Source: Liolophura sinensis
Taxonomy: Eukaryota > Mollusca > Polyplacophora > Chitonida > Chitonidae
Direction of reading: 5' to 3'
Length of the DNA: 64,000 nt
Assembly (NCBI RefSeq): GCF_032854445.1
Contig: NC_088300.1
Location: 61,168,984-61,232,983, forward strand
Positions 34,997-61,450 of this stretch are shown in pieces. A program made the position numbers and the translations under genes. The notes below the pieces were generated by a model. That model did not search any database, was not told where the DNA came from, and saw nothing but the letters and a program-made list of their open reading frames with translations. The number at the start of each line of letters is the position of its first letter. Position 1 is the first letter of the stretch.

Positions 34997-37364
34997 GAAA
35001 TAAATAAATACACATGCATAGAAGAGTTTCATGCAGATGGCTGTGTTTGACTTACTGTGTTTGACTTACTGTGTTGTGTTTTAGGCCAGTAATATTGGAC
35101 GGTTTTCAGTCTTTCATGGTATGCTCCGTGGGCATATGTAGCCATTTGATTTTGCCTGAAAAGGAGAGAGTTTTGGCCGATAAAATCACAGCTCAATCAC
35201 ACCATGGTTATTCGTATGATTTTCTCAGACTTGGAATTTGATACGTTTGTTTTGTAGTATAAAGCAAACTTTCAATGTAGCAATCAATACAATTCCTTCA
35301 AAATATTGCCCAAAGAGCAGGATTAAATTTGTAATGGTTCAGTGATTGATACATGCATCCTTGTTCAGACTGCAGAAGGATTGAACAGATGTGGATAGTG
35401 GAGCCTGCTTGTCAGCCCTACCTGGGAGAAGACAAGAGAGGAGGGTCAGACATATTCCCGGACTCTTCGACACCATTTCCAGGATCATAAAGTTCACTGA
35501 GAAGGCTGGATAAGTGGATCAAGTCATGCACCTGACATTTGACTGAGTGAGACATCCGTATACATTCTAGAATTGATTGAACTATACAGCAAAGAGCATT
35601 TGAGGAGATGATGTATAAAGGTCATTGAGGTAGACCTGCGGCTGACCCGTGTGAGGTCAAAATGTGGCAGAGGTCACTGAGGTCAACTTGTGGATGAACT
35701 TACAAATCTGGACAATAATTTGTGTTAGCAAGACAATCAGGTTCATTCTAAAATAGAATTCCTTTAGAGAGCATTTCCCGAAAAGTTGTCCCACATTCGC
35801 CAGCTGTTATTTGTGTCCAACATCGTTAAACTGTGTGGAGTATGCTCTTGTCTTCAGTATGCCTGTGTATTTGTGCAATACCACAAGATCAGGATTGGCT
35901 TTTACATTACTGTATTTCACACGTTTTGCTGGATTCTGATCAATTCCATTTAAGAGCTTTATTATGAAGTTTCAAAAGTACATTTTTACATAATAAACTT
36001 CAGGGGAAATACAGTAATTGGTCTTATGTTAAGGACATCCAAGATCCTGGGTGCCATTTTAATCCATGCAACACTGTTTGCGAAAAACAGTGAAGAGAGT
36101 GTAGAAGTGTGGATTTACGATGTTTGTACTAATGGGGGGAGGTTTTAAGTTCAGGTTGTTGTCCTGATAGAGTGACATCAATTCATGGGGGAACCAGGGT
36201 TCCAGAATGAACATCTGAGAATGGAGTAAGAAAGACATCAACACAGTCTACAACTGCTTAAGTGGGCCCAAGGACTTCATTGTACAACTATAATTATTGG
36301 AAGAATTTTTACCATTTCATGTGGAAAATATTTTTTGACAGTTGCAATGAACAGATTATCCATTAGAATGGACAGATTATCAAGTTTACACCTATATATT
36401 AATATACTTTGGCAAGTCAATTCTGACAACAGTCGCAAAAAGTATGTCTTCCGTAGTGCCTGGATGTTCCGTCAATGCTATAATGAAGCCCAGTGTTTTT
36501 GTTTTGCATGACAGTGTTAATGACAGTGCACATAAAAGAGAGATGTATTAGCTATGGTTTAGATTTGCAGTGTAATGGCAAAGAATAGCATGCTTTGGAT
36601 CGATCATGTCAAGGTAGCTCTTTGTTTGAGCTATTCTGTTTGAATCATAAGTATACTCATTGTAACTGATACATGGTAGTGTGTGTGCTGAACTGTGTTA
36701 ATTGCCACTGTATAAATGGTGTGGCATTCACAGTCAGGATGATTCTGGGGCTTATACTGTAAGTAAAAAGTGCTTTCTGTCATAATTTTGCTGCACAATT
36801 CAGTTTTTGAGACTGTTATAGCCACGTTTCAGTTATCTCAATGAAAACCGGTCTGTAGAAAGACAGACATGAAATTATGACAATAACTTTTTTTCTGCGT
36901 GTTTGAGATAAATTCTTTTTTTTTTTAATTGTTTGAAATGCACCAGAATCCCTTTTTTTTTTTTAAGTATTATCCTATGAAAATATACTCCTGAATTCTG
37001 GTGTGGTCGGGTCTGATGGAAAGAATTTTATTTTCATTGCCTTTTTTTTTAAAGGATCACTCAACATAATGAAGGTAGTACAATCCTAAACCATTATGCA
37101 TAAACATACTTGCTTGGATGTATCAAGTCAAATACTTATTTTGAATGGTATTATTGATTTGTCTCTGTTGGCCAGAAATCTCTCCAGTCCAAGAAATCAG
37201 GTTTCATGTGTTGACACTTTTGATTGGTGCTTGAGTGTTCATCTCTCCTTGATGTAAGGCTTGTGTCACAGATGAAATGTAATAAACCAATAACATGCAT
37301 TTATTATATTGTAGTTGTTGTTTTTATAAAAGTGTGCATATTTCTAGACACATGTAGTGGCAAT

Positions 37365-37588
37365 ATTTATTTGATTGGTGTTTTATGCCTTACTCCAGAA
37401 TATTTCACATTTGTAACGACAGTCAGCATTATGATGGGAGGAAACAGGGACAGCCTAGAGAAAATCCAAACCCATCCAAATAATATTTGAGAGGATATCA
37501 CCATGAGCTGGACTTAACTCATCGTAATTGTATTGATGAGAAGCTTTTAGGTCATTGTACAATGCTAACCACTATGCAAGGCCCTCTG
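37365..37588 (-). mobile_element. Diverged SINE (main family) between FNBP4 and MTRF1L
   Basis: GATTGGTGTTTTATGCCTTA tail, TTATGATGGGAGGAAAC, GAGCTGGACTTAACTC and AACCACTATGCAAGGCCCTC, the last being a decayed head in reverse. Confidence 0.8.
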
Positions 37589-38263
37589 ACAGTGGCCATT
37601 GTTTTGGGTCATAGCCAAGTGCTTAAGATGTCTTTCAAGCACTAGGGTACACACAGGTTTTCATGTGGTAAATCTGGTAACATGAAGTCCTTATTTCTTG
37701 ATTGATCCACAAAAACTGTGTCGAGTGATATGAAGACTGAATCACATGTATTGAAAATAATGAAATGATTCTCACTGGTACTAAGACTGGAGCTCTCCTG
37801 CCAAAATGAGCTCATTACTCAGGAGGGGAGAAAATAGTCACTAGTTAGCAAGAAAGTGGCAAACAGCTACTAGATCAGAGGTTAGTTAGACTTCATGCAA
37901 TACCCATCTTCCAGGTCCCTAGTTGGATGACAGACTCAACCCAGACATCTTTAGGCCTTGCATGAAGCCTATCCTTTAAGGATTTAGGTGCACTGTGTGC
38001 TTTTCATGTATTATCATGCTACATTTGTAATATTGGAGCATTGTTGTGAACGTGAGTTTGCGAGTCGCATGGTCTGTCTGGCCCAGAAAAGCCAACAGTG
38101 CACTTTAATGCCCTTAAGGAAGGCTTGCAAGGAAGTTGGCAACATTCTCTGGTTCTTTTAAGCATGATTTCCTTTTTAAATTTTATTCTAATTTCCATCA
38201 ATGGGTTTAATGTAGTCTCAGTACAGTATTTTTTTTCTTTTTAAAATATAAAATATTAAATAT

Positions 38264-38269
38264 TTTATT
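38264..38269 (-). promoter_or_regulatory. MTRF1L: Candidate poly(A) signal of MTRF1L
   Basis: TTTATT on the plus strand is AATAAA on the gene strand, about 0.75 kb past the stop codon, in an A/T-rich stretch. Downstream GU-rich context is not distinctive, so this is a positional guess. Confidence 0.4.
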
Positions 38270-39012
38270 AAACATCAATCATGCAAACTGGGTGCTCCAC
38301 TGTTGGTTCAAAATTAAGCATACCATCAATATTTACCAGTAATACAAGAATGAATATATTATTTACTTCAAATCAATAACACTTCTTCAAAACTTTGCAA
38401 CAAATATATTTTTATGTCACTTTTCACAAGAAAGCACTATCATAATCACATACATATCAGTACATACAAAACTTACCGACATAATAAATACCTTAGAAAA
38501 AAGATCATGTGTCGCCTTAGCAATATTTCACAGAAAACCTAAATCCTGTCTCTTTCTAAAATACAGTTTACAATCAAGCTGTTTGGATTTCTCCTCATCC
38601 ATGTCGACTGCTAGGTCACTCAAGGCGAGGGTTATTATTATCAAGTACCATTGTAGGAGAAGATTCCTCTGCTTCCATTGTTACGTGGTGGATGGTGATC
38701 CCTCGTGCAGTCTTGCATGAAGTTCGGTGGAGACCGCATGCTTTCCACCAATATAATGTAAGTCACTTGTGTAAAAGTTCACACGTATAATATGTGGTTG
38801 GTGGTTTACTCCACACATAACAGTTTCATCCATTCATAATATAATGGCTGTCATTATATAAATGAACATCTTTCCGTTGTGGTGTTACACAACAATAGAA
38901 AAAACATTCCCGATTTATCATTCAGCAGGTTCATTGTTTGTGCACTGTACCTTTGCTTTCATACACAAAAGACCTTCATTAATGTTTCTATCATGCCAGT
39001 CTATTTCTCATT

Positions 39013-42000
39013 TCATTGCTTGTACTCCTTAACAAAGTTTGACAGGGTCTCTTCTAAAATTTCTAATCTAGATTCTTGCAGAAGTTCAGAGAGTAAATTC
39101 TCCAGCTGTTCCCGACCTGTCATAAAGCGCTCGATACTAAACATATTCATGCCTAAGCGATGGTCGGTGATGCGATCCTGGCTGAAGTTGTATGTCCGTA
39201 TCTTCTCAGAGCGGCCGGCTGATCCAACCTGAAACTTTCTGGCCTGTTGTTGTTGACTCATCTGCTCGTACAACATTTTCTGGTAGATTCTGAAGAAGGA
39301 ACATAAATATGCAGAAGTAATGTCCAGACAAATGATGTCTGTTCACTCAATGATTTCTGACACATTTAGACACGTCATCTGGGCCCACTTTCACAAATCA
39401 TTTTATCTTTTCTCATAAATCACACAGCCTCTACAATGTCATTTACAAGTTAAGTTACTATGAAGTGGATTTCCAAAGATTTGTAAATCTGTACATTTGT
39501 ACAAAGATTTATAAATCTGTACATTTGTACAAAGATTTGTAAATCTGTACATTTGTACAAAGATTTGTAAATCCGCATCAGCATTATAGCATGCAGTCAC
39601 AATGTGTACCATCAACTCAATTGAAAAAAAAAATAACAATTTTAATCATGTTTCAGAGTCAATTATAGATTTTATCTGTTCAATGAAGTTGATTTGCTTG
39701 CTCATTAATCTTCTCACTAGGTCAAATACTTGTATGCAATGACTTCATGACAAAATCTGCTGTATCAGCAATATGACTTTACATGTCCACATGTAATTCT
39801 ACATCTTAGAGAAGTTTTTTTCATGAGTGAGGTGATCAAAGCTGAAAGAGTCCTGTGACTTTCAGAACTATATCATCATGGTGATACATCTGATGTAACT
39901 ACTGGCTGTGTGGGTATGATGCTGACCGTCATATACGTTCACATCATGTCAGTTCAAATTCTTATTTCATCTGGTATTTTGATTGGGCGAAAATAGTTAT
40001 CTTTTCCTGGAAATATGAAGTTTAAGAGGTTTACACAACCTAATTTGGGTAATCATAGTGGAGCCATGCTGCTAATATTGCTCCACAATGGCAGACAAGC
40101 TACATGTGTGCTTCTGCTGTATGGTGACATATGCACTCTCTCTATACCCACACAGTCAGCTACAATAACTCACAATCTCATCTCATTACCTAGATTTCAG
40201 AACTTTCATGGCAATTTCTTTGTTTCTGATCTGGGATCTTTCTTCCTGACACTCAGCAACAACACCTGGAGCAGGAGAGCAAATGTTAAACAATAACAAT
40301 TACATGTCACATGTCCATCCATACACAAAGAAAGGGGGCAGAAATTCCAAATGGTCCAAATATATTTCTTGCAATTAACATTTACTTAGATTAAAAACCC
40401 TTAAAACATCAGGCAAAGCAGATTTTTTCAGGACCAGTGTATTGCTTGGCGAAGGCAAGAATGCCACCTGCAGGATCAACAGCTAGCATCTCTCTCTTAC
40501 TCCCACGTTGTTTAAAGCTGACACAAAAAAATTATTATTAAAAAATATAAAACTAGAATCTACTAATCTTCTCATTTTTTTTTCTTGCCAAGACTACTCT
40601 TCTAAATTAATGAACAAATAAGTTTGTTTATGAAATGCTTATTCTGTAACATAGAGAACATGGTCTTCAAATGTTTATTTTATATCTATTTGAAATTCTT
40701 GGTTTACCATATTTTTAGTTTATACAATAGTGTAAATATTATTTTGGTTGTAGGAAGATGAAATATAACCCAAGATATGGTTAATCTGATGATCCTATGG
40801 AGGCCATCATTGGGCAGGTCTGTCAGCATCCTGTGGATGGTTGTGGGTTTCCTCCCACCATAAAGCTGGGCGCCCTTGTGGAACTGAAATATTCTTGAGG
40901 ATGTTATATAACACGAAACAAATAAATAAATGAATAAATATTGAGGCCTTCATGATAGAGCCCCTCCAGCTAACCCCTTGAAAACTGACACCAAGCCCGC
41001 CCGTCCTTACACTACCAGTTACATCAAGATTTCATGAAGAGTACTTGAAGTAATTTCAAGAATACAGTACCTGATGGCAGATGTACAATACGAACTGCAC
41101 TGTCTGTTGTATTCACGTGTTGTCCTCCTTTACCCGATGCACGACATGTTTCAATCTGCAAATCCTTTGTGTTTAGTGTAATGTCTATCTAGAATCAAAA
41201 GGAAAAAAAAAATATACTGGAATATACAATACGTGTAAATGAAAAAATGAATGGTCTCAAATTTCAGACTGGATGTTTTTCAGTCACAAGATACTAATGC
41301 CACACCATTTAATAGTTGTTTTACAGGCAGAATGAATCTTTTTTCTGTGTCATCAGAACAAATAATGATACAAATAAACGTGAAATATAATTTGTGAGAA
41401 ATGTCGATTATCTCACCAACTGTTCCTGTTAAAGACGTATTTATGTGATTGGGAAGCTTTGAAAAATGGGAAATTAGTGAAAAACAAGAAGATTGGATAA
41501 AATAAAAAAGTGGATTTTAAATTTTATGTTTATTCCATTTTTAGACTTTTTTTAGTGTTGGATCACCCATAAAACACAAAAAACTGGTGTTTCTTGGAGG
41601 TAAAACAAGACTTTCTTGGCTGTGACAGCTGAGTAGATTTTTACACATCCTTCATATTAACTAACCTCCGTGGGCTGGGGTAGGACAGCCACGGTCATAG
41701 TGCTAGTATGGACTCTCCCAGACTTCTCTGTCTTTGGTACTCTCTGTACCCGATGAACACCCCCTTCAAACTTGAACAGCCTGTAGACAAAAGATCCACT
41801 AATGCTAGCTGAAGCTCTCCTTAGTCCACCTGCAGTGTGAAACACAACGTATTGGCTCTGGGGTCAAAATGTATAGTCATGGTCAAATGAAATATAACCT
41901 CAAATTACTCATATGTCATCAAAAAGATTAATTTATATCATACAAATAAACATAATTTCAGACGTGAATGAATACTTGTGAAATTTTATCCACATCCATA

Positions 42001-44632
42001 TTGTTTTTCAATGACATAATTGATATCTAATACATCTGAAACATTTAAACCATACTGGATAACCTAAATTTTTGTTGTGGTCATCACTCTCAAGAGTTCA
42101 AAATATCCTACATTTTGACCACTGCAGCTATTAGCCTGTCTGCTCTAGAAAACTTGTTGTTTGGGCATTTAATAGTAGTATGGCACGGACTTTAAATGTA
42201 CTTGTACAGAAATGTTGTGTTCAACTGATATTTTGACGTAGCGTATTCTGAAGTATAGCAAATCTGAAAATACATATTTTGACTAAATATTTTGGCACTA
42301 TATTTTGCCCCCATCGTTACACTTCTCTTGTATGTCCATATATACGTACATGTATACACTAAGTTGGTTTACTGTAATTTTCAGTAGTTCAGAAATCTTC
42401 ACAATACTTTAAATATACATGTATGTATACATGAAGGGAAAATAACTACTATGTGACAAAACTTCTAATGAAGTTATTTTCAGATGATGTTGAACAACAC
42501 TCTCCATGAACAAATGTAATTCATGGTACATGCTATCTCAATAAAACATCACAAAGAAAACTCCAGCCAGTCAGAGCAAACTAACAAAGAATTTACATTC
42601 CTTAACCATTTCACCTTTAACAGCATTGACGGTAAGTGGAGAATCCAGTATGACTGTTAAGTATTTTGTAGAACCCAACTTTGGACCAAACTGTAGTCTA
42701 CTACATACAATCTTAGAATGTGAGTTCTTCATCAAGTACGAACATGTGTCAATAATTTCTAAACATGAATCTGTAGCATTTCTAAAATCATCAGTGCATT
42801 AGCACTTGACTTTGAATAAAGAGTCAGAGTGGTACTTTTGGAAACAGCAGTTTGAAAGTTAAAGCCAAGGTTGTGTTTTTCCATGGGAATTTTTTACCCT
42901 GTATGCCCTTTCTGGGATCCACTCACCAATTTCACTTTCTTCATAGCTCATTATCTGGAAGCTCCAGCCTTTATAAGTGGCAAAGTTTTGGTACATCTGG
43001 AAGACCTCAGCAGTAAACAACATAGCCTCTTGACCTCCAACCCCAGCACTGACTTCCAGGATGACATCATTATGATCAGCTGACCTGTCAGGGGTCAAGA
43101 GGTCAACCACCTGGCAGAATAATTAAGATGTGGGTATAGTCCAATATATATATTTATTTGATTTGATTGGTGTTTTAGTCTGTGCTCAAGAGTATTTCAC
43201 TTATATTTCACTGCATCAGGGTGGGAGGAAATCGAGCAGAGCCCGTGGCGAAACCCAGGACCATTCCCAGGTTGCTGGCAGACCTTCCCACTTATGGCTG
43301 GAGAGGAACCCAGTTTGAGCTGGACTTGAACTTACAGCGACCGCATTGGTGACAGGTTCCTGGGTCATTGTGTCGCAGCCACAGAGGCCCCCTAGTCCAA
43401 TATAATTTATCATCTCACAATGTAAGACTGAACTTAGCTTCACTGTCTTTAGAAATTTTTGCCAGAACAAATTAAGAGTGCAAATCAGTGTGATGTTTTA
43501 AGACAAGAGGTGCCTAGGAAGTCATATCCGCCAAACCGAACAACAAAATCATGTATTCATATACTTTACAATTTTTTTCGTTCAATATCAAAATAAAGTC
43601 AACATTCACAGGATTGTCTGTGTCTGAATTGGATCAACCAGATCTTAATTTGTGTAGTGCTTATGGGTACAAGTTCTAAAATGGGTACAGAATGGAGAAA
43701 TAACAAACCTCATGTTCTATGTGTTTGATCTTTTCTTGGCAAGATGCCATTTCTTCTAAAGCCAGACGTCTCATTTCATCTTCATCTGGTGGTAAGCCTA
43801 TAATAATATATATGCGATGCTACTGTTTTATGCTCAAATAAATTCAAACAAAAATGAACTTTTAACATACCCAATAGATGTGCATGTCAAATTTTTAGAG
43901 ACTTTCATATTCTTTCACACTGCCCAATGCATGGGAAGATTTGCAGTGTTAAGAAAGTTAATACAACAACACTACACCTCATCCCACCCCACAGCTTCTC
44001 TCAAAGACAAACAAATGTTTGTAAATTCAGATGTAGGCAGTACATAACAGCTTACAACATAATTCCTTTATTTACACTTTCCTTAAGTTTAGTAATGTAT
44101 TTTAACAATAAAAAAAATCTGCTTTAAATTTCAATAATGGTATTGATAATAAGGATATCGCACCATCTAGTAAATTCTGTGTTTCTGTAACCTCAGCACA
44201 TTTTCCATGAAGTTCATGGATTTTCCTGGCTAGAGCAGTCAAGTAGATGCGTCTTTCTTTCCCTGTTTTTTCATCTGCTCCCTCATTCATTGATTCATAC
44301 TCTGATAAGAGATGGTCCAAATATTTCCTGAATGTCTCATTTTCTAAGCTGAACTTGTCTCTGTGTGACTGGTTGCTGGCAGACTTAGAGATGATCACAT
44401 ATGCCTGATAGGATGGCCTGGTGCAAACAGCTGAACTTAAGGAATGAAAATTTGCACACGATGACACCTGAAACATTCTTCTAAGCAGAGACATCTGTTG
44501 ATGGAAGTGTCTGTAAAATGCACCCACATATAAAAATGGTGACACTGGAGACTGAACACAACGACAGATATATTTCCTGTGTGGAGCCACCTGTCTCATG
44601 AGAGACAAAACAACTCTCATCTCCGCAGCCAT
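39013..44632 (-). CDS. MTRF1L: Mitochondrial peptide chain release factor 1-like, mtRF1a type (7 coding exons, 458 aa)
   Basis: Exons on the minus strand: 44632-44164, 43797-43709, 43110-42927, 41829-41666, 41188-41071, 40265-40190, 39289-39013. Phases agree and the total is 1377 nt. The first ~80 residues are basic and Ser-rich, fitting a mitochondrial presequence. Then comes a PCRF domain (helical ~95-185; [20 protein letters not shown] from ~204) and the RF-1 domain. The codon-recognition loop reads [15 protein letters not shown], with the PxT tripeptide PKT at ~279-281. This is the short canonical loop of mtRF1a, not the extended loop of vertebrate MTRF1, so it should read UAA/UAG. The catalytic GGQ is at 323-325 in [18 protein letters not shown]. 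The C-terminal [11 protein letters not shown] is typical. Such proteins hydrolyse peptidyl-tRNA on mitoribosomes. I chose the ATG at 44632 (MAAEMRVV); the frame is open upstream, but an AG acceptor-like site near 44690 suggests a 5' UTR junction. It is longer than human MTRF1L (380 aa), mainly at the N terminus. Lys322 replaces the usual Ala before GGQ. Confidence 0.95.
39466..39572. repeat. 28-bp tandem repeat in MTRF1L intron 6
   Basis: About four copies of a 28-bp unit made of two palindromes, AGATTTGTAAATCT and TTGTACAA. No coding meaning; the minus-strand 66-codon frame over it is repeat-derived. Confidence 0.88.
40811..40942 (+). mobile_element. 5'-truncated SINE (main family) in MTRF1L intron 5
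   Basis: TGGGCAGGTCTGTCAGCATC, GGATGGTTGTGGGTTTCC and ACCATAAAGCTGGGCGCC, ending with (AATA)n. Inserted antisense to MTRF1L. Confidence 0.78.
41410..41605. repeat. Dispersed repeat, family C (copy 1)
   Basis: TGTTCCTGTTAAAGACGTAT, GGATAAAATAAAAAAGTGGA, TTTATTCCATTTTTAGAC and TTAGTGTTGGATCACCC align with 56030-56165. AT-rich, no ORF. Confidence 0.6.
43149..43393 (-). mobile_element. SINE (main family), full length, MTRF1L intron 2
   Basis: GATTGGTGTTTTAGTCTGTG tail through CAGACCTTCCCACTTATGGC, GAGCTGGACTTGAAC, ACAGCGACCGCATTGG (B-box side) and CACAGAGGCCCCC (head start). In the same orientation as MTRF1L, about 40 bp upstream of its exon 3 acceptor. Confidence 0.9.
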
Positions 44633-46031
44633 AGCGACCAGCTCACAGCACGGGAATTTGTCGTCATCGGACGGCCCTGACACTGTTAGCTGAAAATTAA
44701 CGATATATCGGTATGAGTCAACAATTGTTATCACACAGATAAAACTGATGAAATCCTGATCATTACTTCAATTGATAATAATTTAACAAGCCAGTAACAA
44801 ATAAGGCACAAAGCTCTAGTCTATAATACATATGTCGATACTCACAGTGCTAATTTACAGTGATATGACTGAAGGGGTAAATAGTCAATGGCTTTATTTA
44901 TTTATTTATTTGATTCGTGTTTTGCGCCGTACTCAAGAATATTTCACTTATACGACGGTGGCCAGCATTATGGCAGGTGGAAACCGGGTAGAGCCCGGGG
45001 GAAACCCACGACTATCCGCAGGTTGCTGGCAGACCTTCCCACGTACAGCTGGAGAGGAAGCCAGAATGAGCTGGACTTGAACTCACAGCGACCGCATTGG
45101 TGAGAGACTCCTGGGTCATTACGCTGTGCTAGCACACTAACCAACAGAACCCTGGAGGCCTTGATGGTTTTAAAACAAGCCAAATTCTGAAAAATCTCCC
45201 TAATAATCCAAATATCCACTCAATTAGTAACAATGACAAAATGTACAAGTCGATCAGGTATATTGAAAAGTATGTACAAAAGAGGTGACTTGGGGTGATA
45301 CATTTAAGTACAAAGTGAAGTACTGCTGGTTAAAGTTTGGAGTTCAAGTCATTTGTAGATTGTGCAGATTGATATTTAACTCAAAAAAGAGTAACTGTTG
45401 TGAGAACAATATACATGCAACTCAACTATCAGTTTATGTAGTTCTATTGGCCTTATGGACTTATGAATAGGGCAATTTAAACTTACCTTAAATTTAATTG
45501 TTATATAGAAAACATAGAGCTTGGGTCAATGTGAGTTCTGCAAACTGCGATTAACACAAAAAGTTGTAACGTATTTAACTAACCGCAACCAGCTACAACT
45601 TACAGCTGTTTAAGCACACATCAACAATTTTACTTCATCAGTGCTGAGAGCTATCTCATTATCACTTAAAACATAGCTTTCTCACATGTCAGTGAGCAAT
45701 CGTCTGCTTTCTCCTCCACATGAACGTTAGCTACTGCATATCAGTCCTGTGATTATTCCGAAAAAATGGTCATAGAAGCATAGAGATTGTACATTTCTAA
45801 ACTTAAATCTCTCACACTGATCCATGGACAGTCATTAAAATTATTATTTTCACTTATCTGGTATAAATGCTTTGACTATCCAAAAATCTTTCCATTAGAC
45901 ATTAATATCAGTTATGACTTTCCGTTTAAATCTGAAGTTTTAAAATTAGTAGATTACTTTATCCCAGAACTCCCCAACACGTGGAGATCACTTCCGGCAA
46001 ATTTGCCGGTTGATCTTCGTTGTTTACAAAA
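44633..46031. promoter_or_regulatory. Divergent 5' region between MTRF1L and CPSF3
   Basis: The two start codons are 1.4 kb apart and face away from each other. A full-length SINE (44893-45161) fills part of the gap, and the nearest 150 bp on each side are the most GC-rich. No TATA box or initiator could be assigned. Any untranslated exons of either gene would lie here. A shared bidirectional promoter is an inference from arrangement. Confidence 0.4.
44893..45161 (-). mobile_element. SINE (main family), full length
   Basis: (TTTA)n tail, TTCGTGTTTTGCGCCGTAC, CAGCATTATGGCAGGTGG, AGGTTGCTGGCAGACC, GAACTCACAGCGACCGCATT, and AACCAACAGAACCCTGGAGG at the head. One of the least diverged copies; it lies in the MTRF1L/CPSF3 divergent region. 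Confidence 0.92.
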
Positions 46032-60664
<14,633 letters not shown>

Positions 60665-61450
60665 AACGACTTTGCCGGCTCTCATTATCTCATGTGTACA
60701 TTGCTCATTCACGCTTCTCAAAGGATGAACATTGCTTTGTCAACCTTTACAGAAGGCAAACGTCGTTTACCCCATGTGCTGTCGAAGAATGAACAATGTT
60801 TGTTTGTCCTAACAGAGAGTAGACATCATTTCATGGTAAAAGATCTGCAAGGATAGACAGTGCTTTATAAGTCTTTCCAGAGGGTAGGCTTCATCACAGT
60901 CAGCGATCAAGAACATTGCTTTGCAAGTCTTCACATAGGATAGGCATCCTTTCGTGGTCATTGCTCTACTAGGAATGACAGTGCTTTATAAGTTTTTACA
61001 GAGGGTAGACTTCATTTCATGGTCAGTGATCAAGGACGAACATTGCTTTGTAAGTCTTCGTATAGGATAGGCATCATTTCATAGTCATTGTTCTACCAGT
61101 AAAAACTGGTTTATTTCAAGTACTATATTAACTTTTCCTCAGCTTAACAAATTATGTGATTCAGATTTGTTGGAATTTTATAATGTTAATTATAATTTAT
61201 AATTAATAATTATAATGAAGCTTTGTAGTACTGTTGTGTTAGCCTGTACTGTGGAGATCAGTTGCTATATGAACTATATAATTTGTTTAATTTGCAATAT
61301 ATTTATTAACTTTGGAAAAGAAAGTTGTGCAAGTCATTCAAGGTTTTTGGGCCAGATGCTGGCTTGTATAACTGGTTTTTCTCTCCCAAATTCATTCTCA
61401 GTCCTCTGCTTGTACTCTTCTTGTATATGAGAGCATTGAAATAACTGGTG
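60665..61450 (+). other. CPSF3: CPSF3 3' UTR with degenerate ~62-bp tandem repeats
   Basis: From 60718 to 61098 about six units recur with the phrases GAACATTGCTTTGTAAGTCT, ACAGAGGGTAGACTTCAT and TTCATGGTCAGTGATCAAGG in variable form. No canonical AATAAA is found in the first kilobase after the stop, so the poly(A) site is not assigned. Confidence 0.65.

Larger units (their letters stand above)
34359..37300 (+). other. FNBP4: FNBP4 3' UTR and downstream, with candidate 3' UTR intron
   Basis: 34 nt after the stop codon lies a consensus donor (GATTACAG|GTGAGT at 34392/34393), and 35367-35368 is a good acceptor (CCTTGTTCAG), so the UTR may be spliced. Possible poly(A) signals AATAAA are at 35992-35997 and 37281-37286. 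The SINE at 34494 and the TIR element at 34798 would sit inside this intron. I see no further coding exon that restores the usual FNBP4 tail. Confidence 0.45.
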
